From positions 182,292,951-182,356,950 of the forward strand of contig NC_081413.1 of NCBI RefSeq assembly GCF_030272615.1: a stretch of 64,000 nucleotides of DNA, written 5' to 3'. Each line of letters opens with the position of its first letter. The stretch's first letter is position 1. Source of the stretch: Cryptomeria japonica. Taxonomy: Eukaryota > Streptophyta > Pinopsida > Cupressales > Cupressaceae. The translations under genes and the position numbers were made by a program. Below, in pieces: positions 50,965 to 63,265 of this stretch. The notes below the pieces were generated by a model, which did no database searches, had not been told where the DNA came from, and worked only from the letters and a program-made list of their open reading frames with translations.

Positions 50965-53690
50965 TCACCGATATGGTAAATTATGATTAATGCAAGATGT
51001 AGAAAAACTATAATGATTATGATATACTAGGGTGCACATGGAGATATGTACATGCATGATTATTATTATGTTGATTATTGTGGAAATGTGTAATGCAATG
51101 CATAATGAATGGAATGATATGTAATGGTTATAATAATGTAAAAAGTGATATGAAGGATATGAAAGGATATGACATGAAATGAAATGATTATATATTGATA
51201 TGAGATGGTATGATAAAATGAAATGAACTCTAAAAATGATAATATAATATGAAATGATATGGAAATGAACCCTAAATTAAATGAAATGAGTTCTATAATG
51301 ATAATGAGATAAGTAAGGATATAAAAAAGAAGCCTAAAATGCAAATCAATTCACCTCAAGATAATGCAACCTACATGAATGTAATGAAGTGATCATGCAA
51401 ATGGAGGTGGAACTTTTTTTGTGATGCACCAACCATAACACAATGAAATACATAGGATAGAGGAAGAAGGGTTTGAATGAATAAATTGGAGTCTCTAAGA
51501 CAAATGGATGAGATGAAATGATTGAGTAGATGGAAAGTTAATGGATGGATGGATTTTTTGTGTAAAATGTGGAGATAAAACCTAATTTATATATTTCCAT
51601 GGATTATCTACACCACTGGCTATAAAAGTTAGGATGTTGTGAATATCTGAGGTATGGACTAAACTCTCAAACAATAAGTTATCTCAATGCACACAACTTT
51701 GCAAACACCAATGATGGTGTAAGTGTGAGATTGTTAGATCATACAAGAGAAATTATCAAACACACCATATCACAAAAAGATGTCCCAATATACACCAATC
51801 CAAGACATACCAAGATATAGAATGATCTAGGTAGTTATGAAGAGGTATAGGCATAGGATACAAAGTGAAAAATCAAAGCGAAAAGACCAACCATGCAAAT
51901 GACACACACATGGCCAACTGACATATCTTGCCAAGAGTAGCATGGGGATCTAGATGGACTACTAGACATGAGAATGATGCATCTCAATGGGAAAGGATAA
52001 TAGGTGTGACTGAAAAGGTTGCAAAAGACCAGGTGGATGTGTAGGGTAAGTAGACAAGGACATTGTTGCTTAGATTTGATTAGCATTGTATGGATGGGTG
52101 ATTGGTTGAAGCGCAAGTTAAGAGAAGCTTAGATTGATTAGAAATTCTTAGGATATTGGGAGAAAGGTTAGTGTGATGGGGTAAAGCTTAGTGTACTAGG
52201 GGAAAGCTCAGTATGATGGGATAAAGCTTAGTATTGTTATCCTTGTTTTCATTTTAAGAGAAAATAAGATAACCCCCTACAATTTTTTATTTAATTCATC
52301 CTTATTTCTCTAAGGTTAGTGTTTTGAGGCATTTTTATTGCCTCATTTCTCTTCAAATACTTAGTATTCAATTTTGAAAATCTCACCTTATTAGTTAAAA
52401 TTCATATTTTAACTTAAAGTGATGTTTTCTTGTTTTGGTTTAAAATTGGGTTTTAAACCCAAAATTGCACTTGATAATCTTCGTAGGTGTGCTTCGGACT
52501 TTTAAGTCTAACTTACACCACTTTGGAGCCTTTTGGTGTGAATCAGACTTACAAATCCAAATCACACTATTATGTGGCATGTATTTGTAATTAATGTTTT
52601 AAAGAATTCGATTCTATTTGGGTTTCTTATCTCTTTATTTTCATTTTGACTCCCTCCTTTTTATTATTGCATGAAGAGATTTGCAAGTGCCAAAGCCAAT
52701 TTTTTCCTCAGACTGAATTTCTCCTTTCATTGTATGTATTTTTCCTATCATTCCCTCATGATTTCCATTTTTCATCTTGGCTTATCATTATCAGTGTTGA
52801 ACATGAATAATATACATTGAAGTTTTTTACTTCATTGTATATTGTTAATGATTCAACCCACATTTTCTTTATTTTCTTTTGATTTGTATTTAAGTTTTGT
52901 AACCCTAGCTATGGTGTGAGTCAATTTTGAAATCCTGACACACACAAAAGACCTAGTTGTGATGTGTGTTAGGCTTTCACCTGACCCACTTCATTGAGGT
53001 TTTGTGCTCTTCGCATGGTGTAGGAAAGACTATGACCTCACCATGCACTAGAGCATTGCTCCTTGGTGCATGTCGAGGCCATCATCCCAACCTACACCTT
53101 ACCCTTCCTCCTATAATTTTTTTTCATATTGCCCAAAGTTCTAGTTGAAGTTGTATCTTCGATTCGTACCAAAACAAACTTTCCAAGTGAAAATTAGGGA
53201 TGCAACCCTGACTAACAATTTGTTCAGTATTTTCTCGTAGCATAATGCTTATCATGGATATAACCCTGATATGCACCTTTGTAGTTTTGTGATATTCCCA
53301 AATGCATATTGAGGTTAGAAACTTGATATGCATATATTTGGTTAATGGTTTTCCCTAAGTATATATAGGACTTACAAGTCTGATATACACCTTGTTTGTG
53401 ACTGTTTTTTTAGATAAGTGCAAATCAGACTTGTAAGTCTGATATGCAATGCTTTTTTTTTTCACTAATGTTAAGTGATAATTGGAATTATAAGTCTAAT
53501 TTGCACTTGATACACACACTTACAAACTGGGAGTTTTCAACCAATTTGTGATCAATCGGAAGTTTTTGTTCTACCAAAATGGGATTCTTATATTCGTGAA
53601 TGGAGGCTAATTGGCTCAAATATGGTGATTATATTTTTCATGTTGCAGTGCAATTGTTTTCAAATGATAGAGTTGTCACCAAGAAAAAGA
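50965..53690. other. Repeat-rich noncoding region
   Basis: No gene supported. 50965-51330 is ATGAAATGATATG-type low complexity. 52140-52235 has four degenerate units of about 22 bp around GGGATAAAGCTTAGTGTGAT. 52490-53520 repeats a palindromic core CAGACTTACAAGTCTG. The later part could be an LTR or leader for the ORF relic at 53700, but no paired copy is in the window. Confidence 0.5.
53170..53520. repeat. Degenerate repeats of ACTTGTAAGTCTGATATGCA
   Basis: Units spaced about 50-70 bp apart, each with a version of (A/G)GACTTACAAGTCTGATATGCACC. The clearest are at about 53368-53390 and 53423-53446. Weaker copies lie near 53200, 53260, 53320 and 53490. The core ACTTACAAGT/ACTTGTAAGT is self-complementary. 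Confidence 0.6.
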
Positions 53691-53699
53691 ATAATGAAG

Positions 53700-55570
53700 T
53701 TCGAAAAGTAAGAGCTTCATCTAGTTTTTCCTCATGTATCATCAAACATTGACAATATTAGAGATACATAAATAGGGCATGTAGATCTTGATGAATTCAT
53801 GAAAAGAGTTAGAGAGCCACCAATGTCCTACAATATGGAGCCCACCATCAATAGTGGAATTCATTTAGTTGCGGCCTTTCCCATGTCAACACAAAACTGT
53901 GAATTTTTATTAGCCCTAGCTAACAAATATGATCCTGCAACTAGATTAGTGAAGAATTACAAGAAGTAGAAGTTGACTAAAAAGGAATAGGAACAAGAAG
54001 AAGGAGAATTTGATAAGGAGGGATTACCTGAAATCCCAAGTACTTCCTATTCTCAAGGGACACCAGAAGGTATTCCTCCTGTGTCATGTGATGCTATAGA
54101 TACTACTTCAGTTTCAGTTTCAAACATTGTTAATTTGGATTCCACCATTTTACTTTCATCTCAAGCTCCTGAATTTAGGCTATCCCTTCCACAACTAATA
54201 GTGAGTCTACTCTTAACACACCTCATGACAACATTGATAGTGTTTTTCTTCCTAATATATCTAAGGTTACTTCTTCCATGTTCGAAGATTTTGATATGTT
54301 TATGCCAGAAACTCAAGTTCTCCCTAAGGTTTCTATTTCTCAAAATCCACCCACCATTGTTACCTCCACTTAACCCATTGTTACTACAAGTACTCAATCT
54401 TAAAAATTGGCATCAAAAGTGTTAAGTGCAAGAGTAGAGGATGATACATTTCTACCACCTTGGCTAATGACCAACACTCCTAAGAGGAAGAAGCAAGCCA
54501 TCTCTCTAGGTGACTTTGACTTCAGTTAGTTGATTTCTACTAAGCCCAAAGGTACTAAGCAGGCCAAGACTCTATCTAAGGTAAAGGTAGATAAATCAAA
54601 GAACAAGTATGTTGAAATGACAATTCCTCCTCTAGACACAGATTTGGATAAAGTGTAGCCCTCTGATTATGTTATCAATAGAATTAGCCTTGAAAAACAA
54701 ACACATGAAGGTACAGTGGAGGATTCTCAAACATCTTTCCATCATCTTGTGACAATTTTTAATGAAGAAAAGGTCAAGAAAGACAAGTTGAAGAAACAGG
54801 TAGATCAACTCACATAAGTTTTGATCAAGATAACTAAATCATCAAAGATAGTTGAGCTTGTTACTTCTTTAGTGGATGAGAAAATCATTAAACAAGTCAA
54901 TTATCATGGGAGAATAGTTGGCAAATGGATGGATAGGTTGCTAAGCCAAGAAACTCATCTCTTATGTTCAATAGTCACTCTAATGAACAATCTGGAGGAG
55001 GTAAAAATTAGGATTTTTAAAGCTTTAAATTTATTTTCAGATGAATTGGAGGCATATGAGAAGGACTTTGACTCTTGGTTGAAGTTATAAGACTTCCAAT
55101 TGGATGTTCTAGTTGACAATGGAGTACTTCCTTCAAGAAAAATGTATATTGAATAAAGGGAGATAGTAGAACATCAAATGAATGTTCTGGAGGCACTTGT
55201 CAAAAATATGAGAAAATCTTAAAAGGAGTGCAATGACAAGGGAAAAGACATCATTGAGAAGATATCAACACTTCCTTACACCATCCTTGATGAGAATCAA
55301 AAACCTGTGCACAAAGATGTCATCATCGAAGAATTCAGCCTACTTGGTGAAGAAGTTGACAAATAGGAGTTCTCATTATCTTCAATTGATAATTTGATAG
55401 ATATCCAAGTTAATCTGGATTATGTAGCCTCTCTTTTGAAAAAGCACAAATGTTTTATAAGCCTTGGAGACTCTATTACCTAGGTCAAGGTTATCCCGAG
55501 TCACACCAAAGGACCTAATAAAGAATAGATTAAATTTGTTCTATAGAAGTTTGAGGACTTCATGAAATAG
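53700..55570 (+). pseudogene. Unrecognised retroelement-type ORF relic
   Basis: One main frame broken by many stops, most of them TAG. It reads HVDLDEFMKRVREPPMSYNM, LVAAFPMSTQNCEFLLALAN, an acidic/Pro/Ser-rich stretch (about 54000-54180), NTPKRKKQAISLGDFDFS, KTLSKVKVDKSKNKYVEMTI (54470-54640), then a helical C-terminal half containing 54821-55090 (KWMDRLLSQETHLL, FSDELEAYEKDFDSWLKL). No domain recognised. Modular make-up (globular start, low-complexity middle, helical end) resembles the second ORF at 25611-28793 in style but not in alignable sequence. Probably the accessory ORF of another LTR element. Confidence 0.4.
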
Positions 55571-56568
<998 letters not shown>

Positions 56569-57275
56569 TTGGAAATTAACACTCATTCGATGACTTTTGA
56601 TGCTTGATTTATGGTTTAGGGCTGTCATTGATGGCAACTCTTCTTTGAGATTTGATTTGGTGGTTGTGATTCCTTTTATCCAGAAGTATGGGTTAATCGA
56701 TAATTCAGGGCTATCTCAGTAATATTTTGGTCCATAAAGATTTCTGATGATTGCAATGATCTTGGTGATTGATTTTATGATCTTGATGAGGGGGAAGATC
56801 CTCAGGAAGCATGTGACTATACTCTTTTCATCTAGTGCTATGTTTTGTTAGAGATTGAAGTTGACTTGAAGATACATATTACAACTTTTGATGGCCAACT
56901 TGGAGGAGATTATTTTTTATGACCAGATATATAAGACTAAATTCGTGATTGGTTTTTGGAGTAATATTGTTGTGGCAATCAGTTTCGGTGTGATTGAGTG
57001 TAGTTTCACATGTGCATTTGGTTCATAGATAATTCGGTAGCTGACTGAGATAGAAACAAAGTATTTGCAGAGAAAGTAAACTCAGAGATTTTGTGCTTAA
57101 CCAAAACTCATTCATGCATTGTCAGATGCCACTTATGAGTTCATTTCACTCTATTTCACTATTATAATCAAACTATAAGTCAGTGAGACTTCCCTGAGGG
57201 TTGTAGCCTTTTAGGCAACTCTATTTGAGCACTGAGCTCTAGGTAGTGTGTCTGAATGCCTATGCATTCCCCATC
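56569..57275 (+). mobile_element. Truncated LTR, plus orientation
   Basis: Starts TGTTGGAAATTAACAC and ends abruptly at ATGCATTCCCCATC. CAGTGAGACTTCCCTGAGGG and the GAGCACTGAGCTCTAGGTAG block are the reverse complement of landmarks in solo LTR 1 (around 4920-5010), so it is the same family. The last 260 bp or so, including the CACCCCCC block, are missing, apparently replaced by the next LTR start. Confidence 0.7.
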
Positions 57276-57424
57276 TTGTTGGCATTTTGATGATGTTTTG
57301 ATTGTCATTGATGGACACACACTTTCTTTATGTATGAGTTATTCTCAGCTGGTAATTGCTCCAACCAGTATTGTGTATTATAGTCTTTAGACAATCGGTG
57401 TTTTGCAGAAGATGTTTACCAATC
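57276..57424 (+). mobile_element. LTR start fragment
   Basis: Begins TGTTGGCATTTTGATGATG with TTGATTGTCATTGATGG, the usual start of this LTR family, and is cut by the gypsy LTR at about 57425. Nested insertions explain the order best; its remainder should lie beyond the gypsy element, outside the window. Confidence 0.55.
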
Positions 57425-58631
57425 TATAGCATCCTAAAATTGCGACACTTGCAATTATGACTGCATTTGGGTCTTCACGATGGCGGCGCAACATTGAACC
57501 CGAATGGAGACCCCGAAACCTATTTACAACATCAAAAACTGCATATTTCTGCACCTTGGCCTGATCCTTCCTTGCACCTTGCTATCCCGAAAGGTCGGAC
57601 CATGGCGCCTAGCGCCCTGGTCCCTCAGGACCATGGCACCCAGCACCCTGGTCCCTGGCCCTATTTTGGGCCCGGTCTCTTGTGGGCATCGGGTCTTTAA
57701 GTTTGCAATTCGAAAAATAATGTTCCTAGGTCGGCCTAAGGTCGGAAAAATCAGTCTCCTAACCCTAATTGACAAGTATATAAACTACTTTTCCTCTCCT
57801 AGAAAGGGAGGAAGGAAATAAGAAAGGGCAAGAGGCGGAAGCGCTAGGCAAACATTCAAGCATTCAAGTATTCCTTCAAGCAATTGAGTATTCTAAGTCT
57901 CCATTCAAGGCTAGGTGTTTCATTCAAAGACAAGGATTCAACCATTGAAGAGGAGATCACATACAACATACAACATTAGTACACCTTCGCATGTAAGAAT
58001 ACAAACATTCTTACAACAAGGTATCAGTACTTATTTACATTACAAACATTTACATTTACAGCATTCTCATTTCTTGGTTAATTCCAAAACCGGGGTTTGA
58101 CCTAAAGGCAAACCCCTAATCCCTAATCCCCCAATCATCCTCTCTTTTCTGTGTGTAGGTTGCAGGTATGCGACTGTAATTGAAGATCTGGAATCCTTGT
58201 GTAGATACGAATAGACCCCCCTTCGTTTCGTGGATTTTTCGGAGGACCGTGTGCACTCCGGGCGCCATCGTCCCGTCAACTTTCACTCAAATTTGCAGAA
58301 TAGCATCGTCTCGACATTTTACTGCTAATTTCAGGTCCGCAGTTTCATCCCGTATCCCTATCTCTATTTATAAGCAAATCTTTCCTACTTTACATGCATT
58401 CCTAGTTCAATCATTCTATCTACATTCTTTACAAAAGAGGGTATCCTTGATGTCTCAACCCTTGAAACTCATTTAGAATCCAGTCTTGCATTGTGTGGGA
58501 TTGGATCTTGTGGGTTTCAACCCCTCTTTTGAATGTAAAGTCTCTCCTAAGTGAAAACCGTCAATCCTAGTGACCTCCTTTCTCTCTCCATGGAGTGGGG
58601 GAATGCCTAGGGTTCGATTTTCTGCTTTACA
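57425..58631 (+). repeat. 5' LTR of the Gag-protease element
   Basis: About 1.2 kb, GC-rich at its start. Begins near TATAGCATCCTAAAATTGCG (a TG start mutated to TA is likely) and ends TTCTGCTTTACA. Contains two hairpin-forming GGACCATGGC...CCTGGTCC repeats (57596-57652) and TATATAAA at 57777-57784. The left border is approximate. Confidence 0.7.
57777..57784 (+). promoter_or_regulatory. TATA box of the gypsy LTR
   Basis: TATATAAA within GACAAGTATATAAACTAC, about 350 bp into the LTR, where a U3 promoter is expected. Confidence 0.6.
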
Positions 58632-58634
58632 TTT

Positions 58635-58653
58635 TGGTGAACCCGGCGTGAAC
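58635..58653 (+). promoter_or_regulatory. Primer binding site of the Gag-protease element
   Basis: TGGTGAACCCGGCGTGAAC starts three bases after the LTR end and opens with the TGG expected opposite a tRNA CCA end. The tRNA is not initiator Met; an arginine tRNA is possible from memory but unconfirmed. Confidence 0.7.
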
Positions 58654-59816
58654 ATCCTAATTCTGATTATTCATGGTTAGATCTGAAAAATTTGCTTCCT
58701 TAATTACATTTCCATGTTTTATCTTTTGCAAATTTTAGAGGTTAATTGCATAAAAAAACCCTAAAATTTTCTTTTTAGTAATTGAGCTTGTGAAATGTTT
58801 AATTGTTAATGCTTGTTTCAGATCTACCCTTCTATTGCAGATTGTCAATTCATATCTGTGCTTTAATTTTGAAAATTAAGTGGTTAAGTGTCAAAACCCT
58901 AATTTTTAAAAACCCTCTTGATTCAACCTTTGACTGATGATTTCACTATTCAAAACACCTCCAAATCGGCTGTAACTTTGGATTCTGCAACAAAATCACA
59001 ATATCTCTCATCCCTGAAAATTTTGAAAAAAGTTGCGAGGACCGTGTGCACCCCGAGTGCCATTGTCCCCGACATTTTTTCTGAAATTTTGGGAGCTAGA
59101 TCTTACTGTATTTTTCTGCTAGAATCCAGAATCTTGGCTGATTTCATCAATTCTAACACTTTCAAAATTAAAGTCAAAGTTGGTCTAGTGATTGCTTGGA
59201 TAAAGGCTTATAATCATTCAAAAATTGTTGAAATTGAAATTTGTGTCAAAATTGTGTTTCTTACTGTCCTAAACCTGAAAAGTGTGTTAGCATTCATTCG
59301 CAATTCAGTGCTTTATTCAAATTTTTGCAGTTTGTGACTTTTAAAATTAAATGTTTAATTGCAACAACCTTGATTTCCACTTTCAAAATTGAATTTTGCA
59401 TGAAATTGAGTCAACTTTTAAATTTCAAAGCCTACATTGCATTTAGCATTCCCTCTAAAATCATAAAATTCAAAATTTCAGTTTCCCTCTCTTTTTCAAA
59501 ATTCAAATTTTGCATTTTTCAACAATCTTGGTAGGGTTCAATTTTGAGATTGCAACTTTAATTTGGCCTACCTACAGATCTTAAAATCACTCAATTTTTT
59601 CAGATTAGCTTTAAAATCATCATAACTTTCATCCCTGAAAATTTCGAAAAAAGTTGCGAGGACCATGTGCACTCCGTTCGCCACGGTCCCTGACATTTTT
59701 TCTGAAATTTTAGGAGATTGTCCTGATTGTATTTAACAACTTAAATCTAGGAGATTGACTGATTTTATTGAAATTTGCTACCTCTAAATTCAAAATCTTC
59801 TCTCTCTCTTTAGTGC
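58654..59816. other. Leader region with two copies of an 85-bp repeat
   Basis: Noncoding. Copies at 59016-59102 and 59636-59725 share GTTGCGAGGACC(G/A)TGTGCA and GACATTTTTTCTGAAATTTT. A shorter relative (GGAGGACCGTGTGCACTCCG) is in the LTR at 58240. A CT-rich tract and TTTAG sit just before the gag ATG. Confidence 0.65.
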
Positions 59817-62800
59817 ATGAGTTTTACAACAATAAGCCCTACTTACACTATTCCCGTTAGACGAAGCCTTAGAATTAAGTCTTTCCAAGGTTTAATTACT
59901 GAGGAGATGAAACCTAATTTGAATGGCCTTTTTAACGAGGACATGGGTAATTCCTCTAATTCTCTTAATGATGAAGAAGCTCTCCATGAGGTTTCTGTAG
60001 AAAAAATTTTGAAATTGGATAACCAATTTGATGATTTTCGACAATGGATGTCTCAAGAATACCCTGATAGTCAAGCTCTTTCATTAATTGAGGGTCTAAA
60101 ACGTATGGTTCAAAGTGATAAGAATGGAATTGATATTTTGCATAGTATTGCACACATTGTGGATTCAAATGTGATGCCTATGAAAAGTTGTGCTGAAACT
60201 TTAGGTTATACACAACCTCCTACTCAAGTCAATCATTCTATTCCTTTGACAACTCCTATTGCTAGTATACCTACTTTTACATCAAACATAATGACTACTT
60301 TAATACAAGATATTCCACCTATGATCACCAGTCATGGGGGAAATCCTTCTTCTTCAATCAACCCTCTTCCTTCATTCAATCCAACTTCTTCATTCATTCC
60401 TTCAATGAGTGTCCCTATTACATCTCCACAAATGAACATGATGCAAGGGGGCAATTCATTTAACCATTCCATTCCACCTTGTAGTGTTCCTCCTTTCCAA
60501 TAATCTCCTATGACTAACTATCATAGTGTCCCACCACCTTATTCTCAATCAATACCTTCTTTCAATAACATAATACCTCCATCACAATCTAACACATCTA
60601 ATATGAACTCTTCGACTGAAGCAACTATTAACAATCTTGCACAAACTGTCTCTTCTTTACAGCAACAAATTGCCTCTATGAATCAATCTAAGTCTAGTGT
60701 ACCCACATTTGATGTTGCGAGCCCACTTTCTCTTGACATTGTTCGAGCTATCCCCCCTAAACATGTTGAAATCCCGCAATTGGAGCTTTATAATGGTAAG
60801 GGTGATCCTCTAACACATGTTAAGACCTTTCAAACAATATGTACCAATTTTGCTTATGACCAAAGGTTGCTTGCAAAACTATTTACTAGAACATTAAGAG
60901 ATAAAGCCTACAATGGTATTGCTCATTGCCTTCTTATTCTATTACTTCTTTCGAACAACTTGCAAATGCTTTTATTCAACAATTTCAAAAAAATATAAGT
61001 CCTAAAGTTACTTTGATTGATTTAATGCATTGTAAACAAGGTGTTAAAGAAAAAGTGACTGATTTCATTGGTAGATATAAGCATTCGTGTGCTCAAATTT
61101 CTTTTCCAGTACCTGACAATGATATTCAAAGAATCTTTATTTCTAATTTACAAAAAGATATTAGAGAAAAACTTCTGTTTTTTGAGTTTACTTCTTTCCA
61201 ACAGTTGTGTGCAACTCTTCACAATTATCAACTGACTGTGAGTCAAATGGAACAAGCAAATCCTATGGCTCTGAGTGATAAGGGTGATAGTAGTCAACAA
61301 CCATTTGGGAAGTTTAAACCGAATAGAGAGGTCATTAAATTCAATGAAAACATCATCAACAACAATGTGAATGCGGCATCAAGTGTGCCTCCTATTTCTA
61401 AGTTTTTCAAGAAAGAAAGAAAGTTTACTCCTTTGAATGAATCATTGCATAGTATTATGAATAAGTTATTGGAACAAAATGTGCTTACTCTTCCTCCTAT
61501 AAGGCAAATAGATCTTGCAAAGATTAATTCACCCTATTTTGATAACAAATCTTTTTGTCAATTTCATCGTCAACCTGGGCATGATACCGAAAAATGTTTT
61601 GCTTTAAAGGGTAAAATTCAAGATTTGATTGATAATAATACTATCTTTGTTTCTGGTGTGAATGATAAAGGCAACACATCTGTAGCTCCTCCTAACCAAA
61701 ATCTTAAGATTTTTACTGATCCATTACCTTCTCATACCTCTAATGTGATTGAGACTAATGATTCCTCTTTTTCACCTGATAGTCTTGTGTCTATGACTCC
61801 GAATGTGATTAACTTTGTAGAGCAGCAGAAAATCCCTAAAGAACCTTCCATCACATTTGATTCCAGTGAAACTATCAGGGCACCTGATGGTTCTTTATAT
61901 ATAGTTGCAAAAGTCAAGAATACACCTTGCCGTGGAGTGCTTATTGATCCTTCTTGTATGGTTAATATCATTACTGAAGAATTTCTTTTTACTTTGCAAT
62001 TGAATCAAGTGATCTATGACAAAACAAATGTGGTTGTGAAATTGTTTGATGCATTTTCTTCTCCTGCAATTGGTTCTATTACATTACCTATTGAGGTCCA
62101 TAATAAACCCCTTGATGTATACTTTGCTATTATTCCATCATCTGAACAATTTCGTGTGAAGTTAGGCTATCCTTGGCTATCTTCCATGAAAGCTATTTCT
62201 TCTCCTATTCACAAGTGTTTGAAATTTCCCCATAATAGTGAAGTTGTTACTGTCAATCATAGTCTCTTTAAACCAGCTGAAAGAACTTCTAGTGTTCCTA
62301 TTGATTATTTTTGGCCTAAACAATTCCAATCTCTTCCACCGCGGAGTGATCATCTTTTCAAATCTTATCAAAAGTGGAAAAAAGATATGATACTATCTCT
62401 AAGTGAACCTAGAACACCCAAACTTGATATTCCTATTGTTCTTGAGAAGGAAGTTCTTCCTTTGAAAGATAAAACTAATGTCTTTCCTCAAGAAGATTCC
62501 CAACCCATCCCTATGAATGTGACTATGTCTATATCTAATAAACTTCCTAAAAGTAGACCTATACCTCCTCATCATGATGGACTTGGTCTCCTTCCTAAAC
62601 CAGATATTCCTCCTTTATATGGAGCAGTTCCTCCTCCTTCCTCTTATAGAGAGAAGAGACCTTCCTCTTCTCCTATTATCCAACCTAAGAGACCACAACC
62701 TAAACACCCAAGTGATAAGGATGAGAACATTCCTCCTCCTCAATCTTCTCAACTTCCTACTAAGACTAGATGAAATTGTTCTACACGTGAACGCCGATGA

Positions 62801-63265
62801 AAGCATCATCTTAGAGCTCAGGCAGTTGCTTCTCAAACTTTACAATCCCCAAAAACACCTTCAGCTAGTATTATTCCATTTTCTCCTTAGCCAAAAATTG
62901 AGCCAAAATCTCCTAAACATAAGATGCATGATGGTCTTGATCCTGTGCGAGTTAAAGATCCTATTTTTATAAATCTTGATGATGATATAGATGAAAATGC
63001 TATTCATGATGAAATTGTTACTCTTCTTGCTTCTGATAGTGAATATGAATATGTTGATGTTGATAACCATTTATCTAACGAATTTTTTGAAGCACTTATC
63101 CTAGCTTCTAGACAAGAACAATGTGGCTTGGAACATGAACACAGCCCTTGTTTGGATCTTGTGATAGCTCCATCTGCTATGTTGGATGTTCCTCCTCTAG
63201 CGTGTTTCCTGCCTTCTCGAAATATTGATCAGCAAGATCGGGGGGTGGATGATGTGCTAGACTAG
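59817..63265 (+). pseudogene. Gag-protease of a Tat-like gypsy element
   Basis: From ATG 59817 (MSFTTISPTYTIPVRRSLRI) to TAG 63263. A TAA at 60501 and a frameshift near 60912 break the first part; beyond that a 615-codon frame runs to TGA 62771, then continues in frame through three further stops. After a Pro/Ser/Thr-rich region comes the Gag domain (KHVEIPQLELYNGKGDPL, FEQLANAFIQQFQ, EKVTDFIGRYK), a CX2HX4HX4C zinc segment (CQFHRQPGHDTEKC, near 61556) and protease-like sequence (GVLIDPSCMVNIITEEF, 61936-61986, then LGYPWLSSM). The catalytic D-S/T-G is DPS here, so activity is doubtful. The C-terminus is Pro-rich (IPPLYGAVPPPSSYREK) and acidic. Confidence 0.8.

Noticed and set aside
57467-57821. 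Overlapping open frames in the GC-rich LTR start
   Set aside because: They arise from GC-rich hairpin repeats inside an LTR. No domain is seen and the TATA box lies within one of them.
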